Shown here piece after piece: positions 14,333 to 23,406 of a stretch of 38,096 bases of DNA. The translations under genes and the position numbers were made by a program. Each line of letters opens with the position of its first letter. Position 1 is the stretch's first letter. The stretch lies in NCBI GenBank assembly GCA_945830575.1, contig CALZZE010000025.1, forward strand, positions 1 through 38,096, given 5' to 3'. Source of the stretch: an uncultured Subdoligranulum sp. (GTDB lineage: Bacteria; Bacillota; Clostridia; Oscillospirales; Ruminococcaceae). A model generated the notes under the pieces. It had not been told where the DNA came from and ran no database searches. It saw only the letters and a list, made by a program, of their open reading frames with translations.

Positions 14333-15149
14333 CGTGGTCTCCTTTCTCCGCCTGCCGCAGATGGGCAAGCTGTTTTTCCACAGCCGCCATGCAGCCGCTG
14401 GTCAGCCGGCGAACGGTTTCCAACTCTCCCCGCAGAGCCTTGGCGTCCAGCGCCTTTTGCCGGTCCGACAATTCCGGCTTTTGCATCGGCAGACCATATC
14501 GCTGGCAGAGCATGAACAGGGCAAGGTCCCGGTTGGCCTGCGGGTCAGCGGGAGGGTCGTGCAGCTCGGTATCCATGCGGGCCTCCACGATGGCGGCCAG
14601 TACCCCGGTACAAAGCTGCTGGGGTGTGCGGTGTCTGGCAACGCGAAGCTCCTTTTCGGCGGGGTCGTAGCGTGCCACAAAATCTCCCGGAGAATCCACC
14701 GCCCGAACCCGAACCGGCGAAGAGCTGACAATGGCCCGCGCCAGCGTTTTGGGGTCGGGTTTGGCGGGGCTGGTCTGCGGTGCATTGGTTTGCCCGATGT
14801 CAAACAAATGTTTGATGTTGAAGGAGCGCCCTACGCTGCCATCTGCCCGGTTATAGCTTTTGCCCGGCTCCAGAATGGAGATGGACTGCGCTCCGCGGCA
14901 GACTGATATACCGCGCTGCGCCCAGGTTTCATAATCCGCCAACCGGGTGGCGGTGGGACATTGTGCCGCTACCAGCAGCGCGTTGGAAACGGTATACCGG
15001 TCGAACCGCTGCTGAATCGTGAGATATTCCCACAGCTTTGCCGGGTCGGAAAGCTGTTGCGTGGCCTGCTCCACCATGGCGAATACCCGCTGGCGCTCCG
15101 CTTTCTTTTTGGCAGCCCATGCGCCTTTATCGAAATTGTCCTGCTTCAT
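14322..15149 (-). CDS. ArdC-like domain protein
   Basis: A 275-aa soluble protein. Residues about 35-100 (WEYLTIQQRFDRYTVSNALL, then a TWAQRGISVCRGAQSISIL stretch) resemble the N-terminal ssDNA-binding domain of ArdC-type antirestriction proteins. The same fold appears at the start of the giant helicase. The rest is helical without a clear protease HExxH motif. It starts with a 4-bp ATGA overlap after DUF3801 and sits in the relaxase-virD4 operon. A role in protecting or handling single-stranded transfer DNA is inference. Confidence 0.65.
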   Translation of the reverse strand: MKQDNFDKGAWAAKKKAERQRVFAMVEQATQQLSDPAKLWEYLTIQQRFDRYTVSNALLVAAQCPTATRLADYETWAQRGISVCRGAQSISILEPGKSYNRADGSVGRSFNIKHLFDIGQTNAPQTSPAKPDPKTLARAIVSSSPVRVRAVDSPGDFVARYDPAEKELRVARHRTPQQLCTGVLAAIVEARMDTELHDPPADPQANRDLALFMLCQRYGLPMQKPELSDRQKALDAKALRGELETVRRLTSGCMAAVEKQLAHLRQAEKGDHDER

Positions 15150-15919
15150 CTGGTGACCTCCTTGGGTTTGCGGTAAATGGTCTTGTCCCCGCGGGTTCTG
15201 GGGGCGCGATGAAGGATTTTCTGCTGTACGGCGGCCTGTTCCGCCTTGATTTCCTCCAGTTCTTTTTTGACCGAGGGTTTCTCCCTGGGCTTTCGGCTGC
15301 GCCGGGAATGGGATTCAGAAACCTCCAGTTCGCCGCTGGGCGTTTTGGAGCCACGCCCGGACGGAAGTGGTTCCGGCTGCTGCGGCTCCTGCGTAGGGTT
15401 TTGCTGAATCGGTTTGGGCAGTTCCTCCGGCTCCAGCTCATCAAACAGCTTGTCAATGTCCTGCTGGTCGCTGGCGGCGGGCGGCTCACCCCCTGATTTG
15501 GCGCTCTGCTCCCGGCTGCGCACGATTTCCGCCTTGATGCTGGCCGCGTCCACCGCCGCCAGCCGGAACCGTTCACAGACCCGGTTGATTTTGGAGGCGT
15601 CCTCGGCGCGGACCATAAGGTCCACAATGCCGTCCTTGTTTTTATCGCGCAGAACACAATACAGAACGCCGTAGCGCTTGGCTTCCCGGCAGAAAACCTG
15701 TAAATCCTGCTTGCGCAGCGTGAAAACCTTCAGCTCCTTGCCGCTGCGCAGCATATTTTCCAGCCTTGCGCGCCCTTTGGTTTTCTTTTCCTGTTTCAGA
15801 ATGGTGTAAATCAGCACCGCCACCTGTTTGGCAGCTTCGCCGGAGAGCCTGATGGCATACTCGGTGCCTTGCAGGCCCATGCGGACCAACTGGTCCGCGG
15901 ATTCACTGGATGCGCTCAT
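15146..15919 (-). CDS. DUF3801 (PcfB family) protein
   Basis: A 257-aa protein with the PcfB/DUF3801 core in its first 130 residues (AIRLSGEAAKQVAVLIYTIL, GKELKVFTLRKQDLQVFCRE, AKRYGVLYCVLRDKNKDG). A charged, disordered C-terminus rich in Pro, Glu and Lys follows. PcfB-type proteins are accessory to the relaxosome and coupling protein. The ATG has AGGAGG upstream. It overlaps the relaxase stop by 17 bp and the ArdC-like start by 4 bp. Confidence 0.85.
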   Translation of the reverse strand: MSASSESADQLVRMGLQGTEYAIRLSGEAAKQVAVLIYTILKQEKKTKGRARLENMLRSGKELKVFTLRKQDLQVFCREAKRYGVLYCVLRDKNKDGIVDLMVRAEDASKINRVCERFRLAAVDAASIKAEIVRSREQSAKSGGEPPAASDQQDIDKLFDELEPEELPKPIQQNPTQEPQQPEPLPSGRGSKTPSGELEVSESHSRRSRKPREKPSVKKELEEIKAEQAAVQQKILHRAPRTRGDKTIYRKPKEVTR

Positions 15920-17255
15920 GGTGTTTATCCTCCTTGTTGTGAGATTGTTTTTCCTCCCGTTCCGCCTCCCGCAGCCGCTGCGGCAATTCCCCGGAGCGTA
16001 CCGCGATTTCATCGCACAGCCCGCGCTCCCGGCGCAGCCGGGAAAGCTGCCGGGTCAGGGCGGCAATCTGCGCCTGAATCTGTTCCGGGGTGTCCGCCCC
16101 TGCCCGGCGCAGGGCATTGCGCAGCGTCCGGCGCTGGTCAGTAAGCTCCCTGATTTGGCCTTGGACAGACGAACGGTATAAAGAAAGCTGCTCCTGGGTG
16201 TCAATGGAATGTTCCCAGAGCAGCACGGTTTGGGCCGCAATGCGGTCCATTTTGATGATGTCCGCCCGCAATGCGCGGGCCGGTTTGCGGGGGCGCTGCC
16301 GCGGCAGAACCCCCAGCAGATACAGATATTTGAAATACAAAGCCCGCAGCCCGGTGATGCACTTTCCCTTTTGGAAGGAATGACGCAGACGGCTGCGGGT
16401 TCTCTTTCTCGGCTGTTCCGGCAAAGCGGCGGTCCGGGACTGCTTTTGCAGGATTCGCCCATAGATTGCCTCCACTGTATAGGCGTCGCCCAGATTGTTC
16501 AGCCGAAAAAACCGGCTGTGACCCGGTGGGCGGATGGCAGGATACTTCACACCGGTCAGTTTCCAGGCGTAACCCCGTTTCTGCATTTCCCGCCAGAAGC
16601 CGCTGGCGGTGGCGCTGGCGGCAATGGCCGCGTCAATGTCCTCCCGAATCAGACTGCGCACTGTAGGCTTTCCCTGCTGTTCGGCCCACCATTCGGCATG
16701 GCTCCGGCTGCGCCCCGGCTGGGAATTTTCAATCACAGACAGCCGGTTTTGACGGCACAGTGCGTCGGATACTTCCCGCATTCTGCCGTAGCTGGCCCGG
16801 TTATCGTAATAGCGCTTGCCGTCCAGAAAGCTGACGGAATTCAGCACAAAATGGGTATGAACATGGCCTGTGTTCAGGTGCGTGGCCACAATGACCTCAA
16901 AACGGTCGCCCCACAGGGTTTGCGCCAGCTCCACACCGATGCGGTGCGCCTGCTCTGGCGTGACCTCGCCAGCGGCAAAGGACTGGTAGCCGTGATAGGC
17001 GATGATCCCGCCCTCCTTGCGCCAGCGCTGTTTGGTCTCCTGCATCTGGTCGCGGGCAAATTCCGGGTTGCAGTTGATGCCGGTCACAAACAGTTGACGC
17101 TCGGTTTTGAAATCGTTGGTGGCATAATCCATCACGTCCCGCAATGCCTGTAAATCCCCCGGTGTAAAGGGCACCTCGGTTTTGTCTGGATTTTTGGCGT
17201 AGGTCAGCACATGGTCCAGACGGCCACGCACGTCCCAGATTTTGGTGGTTGCCAT
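15903..17255 (-). CDS. MobA/VirD2-type relaxase
   Basis: DNA relaxase of 450 aa that nicks oriT and stays bound to the 5' end. The metal-binding histidine motif is complete: H126-LNTG-H131-V-H133-THFVLNSVSF. The catalytic tyrosine is probably Y19 (VLTYAKNPDKT) or Y44. The C-terminal half is basic and helical, ending in a coiled-coil-like stretch. AGGAGG precedes the ATG by five bases. It follows mobC by 9 bp. The family is MOBP-like by the histidine motif and MobC partner. Confidence 0.9.
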   Translation of the reverse strand: MATTKIWDVRGRLDHVLTYAKNPDKTEVPFTPGDLQALRDVMDYATNDFKTERQLFVTGINCNPEFARDQMQETKQRWRKEGGIIAYHGYQSFAAGEVTPEQAHRIGVELAQTLWGDRFEVIVATHLNTGHVHTHFVLNSVSFLDGKRYYDNRASYGRMREVSDALCRQNRLSVIENSQPGRSRSHAEWWAEQQGKPTVRSLIREDIDAAIAASATASGFWREMQKRGYAWKLTGVKYPAIRPPGHSRFFRLNNLGDAYTVEAIYGRILQKQSRTAALPEQPRKRTRSRLRHSFQKGKCITGLRALYFKYLYLLGVLPRQRPRKPARALRADIIKMDRIAAQTVLLWEHSIDTQEQLSLYRSSVQGQIRELTDQRRTLRNALRRAGADTPEQIQAQIAALTRQLSRLRRERGLCDEIAVRSGELPQRLREAEREEKQSHNKEDKHHERIQ

Positions 17256-17264
17256 GGTTGCCTC

Positions 17265-17573
17265 CTATTGCAATCCGGCGCACAGGAGTTTTTCTGTTTC
17301 TCTCAACTCCAAAATAGTTTCGTGCAGTTGTGTTTCGTTGAGAAAACCATGGATATGCGCCAAAACCGCCAGTTGGTTGAGGTTGTTGCCCACCGCCCGC
17401 AGTTCCCGGATCAGCAAAGGATACTCCAGCGGAGGCGCTTCCCGGATTTGAATGCCGGAGATAGCATCCCGGATGACGCTCTCTCTGGAACGTCCTGCTC
17501 TGTGCGCAATCTGATTGAGCGCGACCAGTTCTTCATCGTTCAGCCGCACCTTGATTTCATGAGTTCTTTTCAT
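17265..17573 (-). CDS. mobC: MobC-family relaxosome protein
   Basis: A 102-aa protein beginning RTHEIKVRLNDEELVALNQ, a ribbon-helix-helix type DNA-binding start. A C-terminal MobC segment LIRELRAVGNNLNQLAVLAH follows. It would bind oriT and open the strands for the relaxase. The ATG follows GAGGT. It is the first gene of the mob operon, directly behind the candidate oriT. Confidence 0.9.
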   Translation of the reverse strand: MKRTHEIKVRLNDEELVALNQIAHRAGRSRESVIRDAISGIQIREAPPLEYPLLIRELRAVGNNLNQLAVLAHIHGFLNETQLHETILELRETEKLLCAGLQ

Positions 17574-17650
17574 AGCACCTCGTATCTGTTCGGACGAATT
17601 TGTTGGGGTTGTCGTATCCTATTGTCAGACAGCCTTGACAATGCGAAATG
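17574..17650. other. Candidate origin of transfer
   Basis: The gap between mobC and the terminator of the rhuM-like gene has the position expected of an oriT. It contains the inverted repeat ATTGTCA / TGACAAT (17621-17627 and 17636-17642, spacer eight bases) and a GT-rich tract next to it (17600-17618). The nick site cannot be placed from sequence alone. Confidence 0.4.
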
Positions 17651-17690
17651 AAAAAGAGTCTGAACCGCTGCATTGCGCAGGGGTTCAGAC
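17651..17690 (-). terminator. Intrinsic terminator of the DUF4160-RhuM operon
   Basis: GTCTGAACC and GGTTCAGAC form a 9-bp stem, with additional pairing inside the loop (CTGC and GCAG). TCTTTTT follows on the minus strand. It lies 30 bp beyond the rhuM-like stop. Confidence 0.8.
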
Positions 17691-17719
17691 CCATTTGGTG
17701 GTTAATTCTCGATTAAGGC

Positions 17720-18766
17720 TTAGTTCTTTGCGTTTCCTTCTAATTCCATCAGGTATCTATCGAAGTCAGAAACAAACAGCCTGTCTTGAACGACCCGATA
17801 CTTTTCAAATTCCATCTCTGCTTTTGCTTTGGCGATCTCTGCGGTGATTTTCCCGGAATCCTGAAGGATTTCCCGGTCATCGGCCATCAGAAACAAATCA
17901 AGACGCTTCGACCAATCTTCCATGGTCATGGGAATATGACGTTCCGCACGATCTTCTGCCAAATCCAGATAGGCAGACACGATTCGTTCCAATGACCGCA
18001 TTTCCTGTTCGGTAAGATAGTTCTTTGCAATGGTCACATCGCTTTTTACAATTTTTCCGTCAGGGGCTGACTGCCATGTGGTAAGGCCCATGTGCGGTTT
18101 GTCTGCATCCGAACGTTCATAAATCAGTTCTGCCGCGGTGTGTCCATGAACAGCATAATGCATCTTGTTCTGCACCTTGGCAAAAAACTGTTTTGTTGTT
18201 TTCGCAGTGCGGTCATAATCCATTGACGTGGCGTAAATATCCGTGATTTTCTGGTAAAACCGGCGTTCAGACAAGCGGATTTCCCGAATCTGCTCAAGCA
18301 GGCGGTCAAAATACTCTGTGGTCAGCACCGAACCGCCGTTTTTCAGACGTTCATCATCCATGGCCCAGCCTTTGATGGTATAGTCTTTCACGATGCCATT
18401 AGCCCACTTGCGAAACTGCACTGCGCGCTCATTGTTCACTTTGAAGCCCACCGCAATAATCATTTGAAGATTATAGTGCGCTACTTCACGGCTCACCTGG
18501 CGGGAACCTTCGGTTTGAACAATTCGGAATTTCCGAATCGTTGAGGCTTTTTCCAATTCACTGTCTGCGTATATTTTTTTGATATGCTCGTTAATCGTTG
18601 GAAGCCCTACATCATACAATGCCGCCATCATCTTCTGTGTCAGCCAGATGTTTTCGTCCTCATAGCGCATTTCGATGCTGTCCTGCTGGTCACCAATGGA
18701 AGCAACGTAGGTCAGGTACTCCGCCGCACTGGAACGGATGGTGATTTCGTCTTTCTTCTTGTTCAA
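17720..18766 (-). CDS. rhuM: RhuM family protein
   Basis: A 348-aa protein of the RhuM family (named after a Salmonella pathogenicity-island gene; function unknown). Diagnostic stretches are IEMRYEDENIWLTQKMMAAL at about 30-50, SREVAHYNLQMIIAVGFKVN and FRKWANGIVKDYTIKGWAMD. The N-terminal part is a Bro/KilA-like DNA-binding type region. The start is taken as the TTG at 18766 with AAGGGGG upstream. The frame extends 19 codons more to a GTG inside the preceding gene. It is the last gene of a three-gene cargo operon and ends before a strong terminator. Confidence 0.87.
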   Translation of the reverse strand: MNKKKDEITIRSSAAEYLTYVASIGDQQDSIEMRYEDENIWLTQKMMAALYDVGLPTINEHIKKIYADSELEKASTIRKFRIVQTEGSRQVSREVAHYNLQMIIAVGFKVNNERAVQFRKWANGIVKDYTIKGWAMDDERLKNGGSVLTTEYFDRLLEQIREIRLSERRFYQKITDIYATSMDYDRTAKTTKQFFAKVQNKMHYAVHGHTAAELIYERSDADKPHMGLTTWQSAPDGKIVKSDVTIAKNYLTEQEMRSLERIVSAYLDLAEDRAERHIPMTMEDWSKRLDLFLMADDREILQDSGKITAEIAKAKAEMEFEKYRVVQDRLFVSDFDRYLMELEGNAKN

Positions 18767-18809
18767 GCAGGATTCCCCCTTAGTAACAGAGTTGGATTGG
18801 CATGGCTGG

Positions 18810-19241
18810 TCATGCGGGATCACCGTATTCCCGTTTCATGGCATCCATGGATACCACCCACTGCTTGCCAAATTTGCACACATCCACACCATTGACCAGC
18901 TTGCCGTAAGCAATCGCTTTGCGCAGTGTGCTTTCGTTAAGGCCCCATAGCTCAGTGGCATCACTGAACGCCATCAAGCCATCAAACGCGGTGCAGACAC
19001 GGACGCCGTGTTCCCACAACTCATCGCAGGACAGGTCCAACGCATCGTTCCAGACGATGCCATATCCGCCTACATCTACGCAGACGCAGCCGAATTCCTC
19101 CGGGTGGTCACGCAAATAGGAGAAGGCAGGGAGTTTCTCAAATAACGGCTTGACATCGTAGAGTTTGACAACGCCTTCGCTGAATTGTACGCTGAGACGG
19201 AAATCCGGCAGGGGTGATACAGATTTGATCTTGTGAAACAT
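18810..19241 (-). CDS. DUF2442 domain fused to a helix-turn-helix
   Basis: A 143-aa protein. Residues about 5-80 are DUF2442 (VQFSEGVVKLYDVKPLFEKL, then YGIVWNDALDLSCDELWEHG). The rest is an excisionase-like HTH (DATELWGLNESTLRKAIAYG, then GKQWVVSMDAM). DUF2442 proteins usually accompany DUF4160 proteins, an arrangement proposed as a toxin-antitoxin pair. The HTH would make this the DNA-binding, self-regulating partner. The ATG has AAGGAG six bases away. It starts 10 bp after the DUF4160 gene. Confidence 0.8.
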   Translation of the reverse strand: MFHKIKSVSPLPDFRLSVQFSEGVVKLYDVKPLFEKLPAFSYLRDHPEEFGCVCVDVGGYGIVWNDALDLSCDELWEHGVRVCTAFDGLMAFSDATELWGLNESTLRKAIAYGKLVNGVDVCKFGKQWVVSMDAMKREYGDPA

Positions 19242-19251
19242 AACAGTCTCC

Positions 19252-19506
19252 TTACTCCAACGGCGGAATTTTTCGGAATTCCTTCGTTTCCCAGATTTCC
19301 TGCAGTGTATCCCTGTGCATCCCGATCCATTCTCTCACCAATGCCAACGCTTTGGGCGGAAGGTACCCTTCCAGCACGTCGCCGGTCATAAAGTCGATTG
19401 CTGCCACATCATCGTTGTAAATGGCGTGAATATGCGGCGGATTATGTTCGCTTTGCAGAAAGTACATACGAATGATGATTCCATAAAACCTTGCCAACAC
19501 AGGCAT
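19252..19506 (-). CDS. DUF4160 family protein
   Basis: An 84-aa protein with the DUF4160 signature (MPVLARFYGIIIRMYFLQSE, HNPPHIHAIYNDDVAAID). The ATG at 19506 follows AGGAGG by eight bases. It is the first gene of the DUF4160 / DUF2442-HTH / RhuM operon. Its small size and DUF2442 partner fit the toxin-antitoxin hypothesis for this pair, which I cannot test here. Confidence 0.85.
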   Translation of the reverse strand: MPVLARFYGIIIRMYFLQSEHNPPHIHAIYNDDVAAIDFMTGDVLEGYLPPKALALVREWIGMHRDTLQEIWETKEFRKIPPLE

Positions 19507-19526
19507 ATACAACACCTCCTGTATAT

Positions 19527-19555
19527 ATAGTATCACGGTATCGTGATTCCGTCAA
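19527..19555 (-). promoter_or_regulatory. Promoter with palindromic operator for the DUF4160 operon
   Basis: TTGACG and TACTAT with a 17-bp spacer on the minus strand. The spacer contains the inverted repeat ATCACG / CGTGAT (19532-19547), directly between the two boxes. That is where a repressor such as the DUF2442-HTH protein would bind. Confidence 0.75.
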
Positions 19556-19986
19556 GTGGGTTCTTGTATCAGTCCGGATAGTTTAGAATGTCCCCACGGA
19601 TGTAGAGCGTTGTTAGATAGGAACATAGCCGCCGGTATCCAAGCCAGGGGATACCGGCGGTAGGGAGTTTTCATTGGTATTAAGAAGATGTTTCGTTTTT
19701 TCGTTCATCTTACCACAAAATCGGTCTCCTATCAAGTTTGCGGGAGAATGGGGTTTCAGGGGCCTTTCCCCTGACAAGCGAATTTTGGCCCCAAAATTCA
19801 GTGCTTGCTAAGACAACGCGATTCCTGCGCTACCGCGCACAGCGACGGCAAAACGCCGACCATACCGGAAGATATAGTCGGCGTTTTGTGAGATGGGACA
19901 TGATTCAGCCCAGCAAATGTACCCTGCCCATATTATTCTGTCAAGAATAATTCTTTGAAGAATAATGTCATCTTGAGTGGACAACG
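19556..19986. other. 430-bp non-coding stretch dense in palindromes
   Basis: No supported gene. Five inverted repeats occur in order. CCGCCGGTATCC / GGATACCGGCGG is a perfect 12-bp arm at 19629-19660. CAGGGG / CCCCTG is at 19757-19773. AATTTTGGCCCCAAAATT is at 19781-19798. AAAACGCCGAC / GTCGGCGTTTT is a perfect 11-bp arm at 19850-19887, possibly a two-way terminator. A cluster of AT-rich arms, ATTATTCT / AGAATAAT and TTCTT / AAGAA, is at 19932-19962. This may be an alternative oriT, a second-strand origin or a regulatory region beyond the primase gene. Confidence 0.5.
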
Positions 19987-20934
19987 CTACCGCACATCCC
20001 TGTCGGTACGCTGTTGGCTCAAAAGATGCCGGAGCGTGTCGTTGACGTCCTTGCCGTACCGGGGCGGTGCGTCCAGAACCTCATAGCAGTCGGATAATTC
20101 CTCCTGCATGGCCGCCACCGCGGTGCGTCCGGGGGTGTCGTTGTCATAGTGGAGAACCAGTGTTTTTGTGTCGGGGTGCGCTGCCAGAAACTGGCGGAGG
20201 GCCAGCGGCAGCGCGATGCTGCCGTCTTTGCGCGGCGGAGCCACGCCGTCCTGAGAGAGCAGGTGTTCCTGCCGCCAGTCGCCGGTTTCCATGTACCGGA
20301 GGGTCGCATAGGACAGCAGATCAATGCTGCCCTCGAACAAGTGGACAGTCGGGCATTCCGACCGGGCCGGGAGAAAGAAGCTGTACCGCTTGTCACAGCC
20401 GGGGGCGTCCCGGAAAAACTTGGTGGAGCCGGTACCGCGCAGCGAAGCCGACCGGGGAACGCCCTGTTCATCAAAGCCCACAAAGACCACATTGTGAAAC
20501 CGGGCCTCCTCATAAATCAGGCCTTTCTCCAGACAGTCCTTCAGAACCGCACGGCAGATGCCGCGCTGTGAGAGATACTGCACGGCCCGCTGGTTGTTGG
20601 GCGCGGCTTTGGGCAGCAGTAGCTGCTGCCGTTTGGGCGGCGGTTTGGGGGTGACAGCGGACGCTGGACAGGCGGAAACTCCTTCGACCACCTCCACCGC
20701 TTCCGGCAGGCTCAGGCCGCGCACCGCCGTCAGGTAGTCCAGTGCGCTGCGCCCGCCGATGCCCCGCGACCACCAGTACCATTTGCCATGGGACAGTTTC
20801 AGGCTGTCATGGGTCCGGGTGCAGTAAACGCCGTTTCCGCAGGAGACCAGCTCGTCCGGCTCCCGGCATTGCAGATATTCCAGTAGATCCAGCTTTCGTG
20901 CCTGGACGATGCGCTCCTTGCTGACGGATTTCAT
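19987..20934 (-). CDS. DUF3991/Toprim primase-like protein
   Basis: A 315-aa protein. The N-terminal 100 residues (DLLEYLQCREPDELVSCGNG, then YWWSRGIGGRSALDYL) resemble the DUF3991 and zinc-ribbon-like part of ICE primases. The C-terminal part is a Toprim domain with the acidic motif VHLFEGSIDLLSYATL and TLVLHYDNDTPGRTA. It may prime the second strand after transfer. The ATG at 20934 follows GGGAGG. It overlaps the preceding gene's stop by four bases. Confidence 0.85.
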   Translation of the reverse strand: MKSVSKERIVQARKLDLLEYLQCREPDELVSCGNGVYCTRTHDSLKLSHGKWYWWSRGIGGRSALDYLTAVRGLSLPEAVEVVEGVSACPASAVTPKPPPKRQQLLLPKAAPNNQRAVQYLSQRGICRAVLKDCLEKGLIYEEARFHNVVFVGFDEQGVPRSASLRGTGSTKFFRDAPGCDKRYSFFLPARSECPTVHLFEGSIDLLSYATLRYMETGDWRQEHLLSQDGVAPPRKDGSIALPLALRQFLAAHPDTKTLVLHYDNDTPGRTAVAAMQEELSDCYEVLDAPPRYGKDVNDTLRHLLSQQRTDRDVR

Positions 20935-21530
20935 CGCTGTTTTTCCTCCCTTCGTCTGGCCTGAACCGCCGCCAGCTTTTCGGACACCCATGGGGGCGTA
21001 CATTCCGGGCGCAGCGTTCCCAGCACATCGGACCGGAAAAACACCTCGTTTCTTCCGTGGTACAGATTGGTGCAGAACACCTTTCTGCCTCTGGCATTGC
21101 CCTGCGCACCGAACCCGCCGGTCACCAGAAACACCTGACAATCCGGGCGCTGAAACTCTGCCCGCAAAATCTCCGGGCGCATGACAACGACCTTGCCCAC
21201 AAGGCTGTTGGCCGGGTCGTCCGGTACGCATTGCTCCATGGTGATGGGTTCCACGGAAACGCCGCTGGCTCTCAGTTGTTCCACTTCCTTTTGCAGGGCG
21301 CGGGTTTCCTCCACCATGCGCTGTCCAAACAACTGTATGATTTCTGCGTAGTCATCGCTGACCATGCAGTCCACATAACGGGAGAACAGCTCGTTGGTTT
21401 CGTGATAGGCGCAAAGATAGCGCTGGCCCGGCCCGGCGCTGGGATTTTCGCCCCAGACCAGTTCTTTGTGGCCGATGGTGACTGAGCCGCAAATCCGATA
21501 GTTTCCGGCATCTTGTTGTGGTTTTTTCAT
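20931..21530 (-). CDS. Conserved ICE protein of unknown function
   Basis: A 199-aa soluble protein lying between the helicase-methylase and the primase and overlapping both by four bases (ATGA), so all three are coupled. The N-terminus (YRICGSVTIGHKELVWGENP, then RYLCAYHETN) is a compact domain. A coiled-coil-like helix follows (MVEETRALQKEVEQLRASGV). The end is basic. I recognise it as a regular neighbour of these helicases but cannot name its family. Confidence 0.75.
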   Translation of the reverse strand: MKKPQQDAGNYRICGSVTIGHKELVWGENPSAGPGQRYLCAYHETNELFSRYVDCMVSDDYAEIIQLFGQRMVEETRALQKEVEQLRASGVSVEPITMEQCVPDDPANSLVGKVVVMRPEILRAEFQRPDCQVFLVTGGFGAQGNARGRKVFCTNLYHGRNEVFFRSDVLGTLRPECTPPWVSEKLAAVQARRREEKQR

Positions 21531-23406
21531 CGTTCGTTCCTTTCTCCTGCCCGAATGGGAGCAGCCTCCTCCGGCGCATACTCCAAAACAGCAGGTTCCT
21601 TCTTATCAAGATTCAATAGGGCGTTCAGGTTGGCAAGGCGGGTCAGTTTTTCCTGCAATTCCGCCTCCTGCGCAAAGGGCTGCAGGACCTGCTCTCTGGC
21701 ATCGGCAAGCTGCTGCCGGGCCGTTTCCAGCACTTCCCGCTGCTGGGCCAGCAGCTTCGGCAGGTTCTCCAGCGCGTTTTCCGCACGGACGATGTTGCCC
21801 ACCTCGTCCACGCCCAGCCATACCCGGACGGTGCTTTGGCGGCGCAGGGTAAGCTGAAATTTCTTCTCCCATGCGTCATAGCCCAAAGACAACGCAAAGC
21901 CCCGAAAGCTGCCGATTTCGCCGCCTTCCGGGTCTTTCAGCTCCTTGCACAGCTTCAGAAGCTGAATGCCCGCGTCCCGGCGTTCCTCATACACAAGGCC
22001 CTGCAGGGTCATGCCGGGGAAGGGTGCGTTTTCTTCGGGCTTTCCCAGCACGGCAAGGTCACTCTCGTAGGCCGCAATTTTCTGCTGTGCCGCGCTGATT
22101 TTCTCAGGCAGCACTTTGCTGATTTGATCCTCCATCGCGTATTTCTGGCTCAGATAGCTGCTTTTCAGCAGTTTCAGCTTGGACACCTGAATGTCCAGGT
22201 CCATCTTCTCCTTGATGTGGGGATTGCCGGTGGCCAGCGCCTTGACCTCGGCATAGGACAGAACGGCGTCGTCCACATCCTCGGCCACGCGCACCGGCGT
22301 CCGGCTGGTGAAGATTTGTGAGATGAATTTCTGCTTGGTTTCCACCAGCTGATACAGGTAAGCGTCAAAGGTGTCCTTGCTGACGTAGGTGGTCAGACGC
22401 ACCTCCGGGTTCTCGTTGCCCTGCCGCACAATGCGTCCATGCCGCTGCTCCAAATCAGCGGGCCGCCACGGGCAGTCCAGATCATGCAGGCGGATCAGCC
22501 GCTGCTGAACATTGGTACCTGCGCCCATCTTGAAGGTGGAGCCAATCAGGACACGCACCTCACCGGCGCGGACCTTCTCAAACAGGGCTTCCTTCTGGGC
22601 CTCGGTTTTGGCGGAGTGAATGAAGGCGATCTGCCCGGCAGGCATTCCCAGCGCCATCAGCTTGTTTTTGAGATCGTCATACACATTGAAGCTGCCATCG
22701 AATTTTGGCGTGGATAAGTCGCAGAAGATAAGCTGGGTGCTTTTCCGGTCGGTGGTTTCCAACCATGTCTGATAGGTCTCCTGCGCACAGCGGGAGACTT
22801 TTCCTTCCGGGTCATCGGGCAGGTCGGGGTCAATCAACCGCTGGTCCAGCGCCAGCTTGCGGCCATCGTTGGTCACAAGCAGCATATTGTCCTGCTTGGG
22901 GTCTACCTCACGGCTGTGAATCCGCTCGGCCCGGTCAGACAGGCTGGCCACCAGCTTTTTCTGATAGGAGGACGGCTCCAGCGCGATGGTTTCCCGGATG
23001 GCCATGGGAACGTCCAGCGCAAGCTGGTCCGCCATCTTGATGTCTGCCACTTCCTTGAACAGGCTCATCAGCTCCGGCAGGTTGTGGAACCGGGCAAAAC
23101 GGGTCTTGGCACGGTAGCCGGTTCCTTCCGGGGACAGCTCGATGGCCGTAACCGTCTCGCCAAAGCAGGAGGCCCATGCGTCAAGGCTGTCCAGCCCCAG
23201 TTCCTGCAGACGGACATATTGCAGATACCGCTGGAAGGTGAACAGCTCCACCATGGAGTTGGTCACCGGGGTGCCGGTTGCAAAGATCACGCCCTTGCTG
23301 CCCGTGACCTCATCCAGATACCGGCATTTCAAAAACAGGTCGGTGGCTTTCTGTGATTCCGTCTGGGCAATGCCTGCCACATTGCGCATCTTGGTGGCAA
23401 AGAACA
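21527..23406 (-). CDS. SNF2-type helicase-methylase, second exon (C-terminal part)
   Basis: This is the 3' exon of the gene that starts at 31684. Joined to 31684-26245 after loss of the intron, the frame continues without a shift (1813 codons plus one base, then two bases plus 626 codons). The junction reads [20 protein letters not shown], as expected for the family. This part carries helicase motif III (GVIFATGTPVTNSM) and the C-terminal RecA-like domain. Motif VI, EQRHGRIVRQGNE, lies at about residue 2140 of the joined protein. A long coiled-coil region follows. It ends with a 4-bp overlap into the next gene. Confidence 0.87.
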
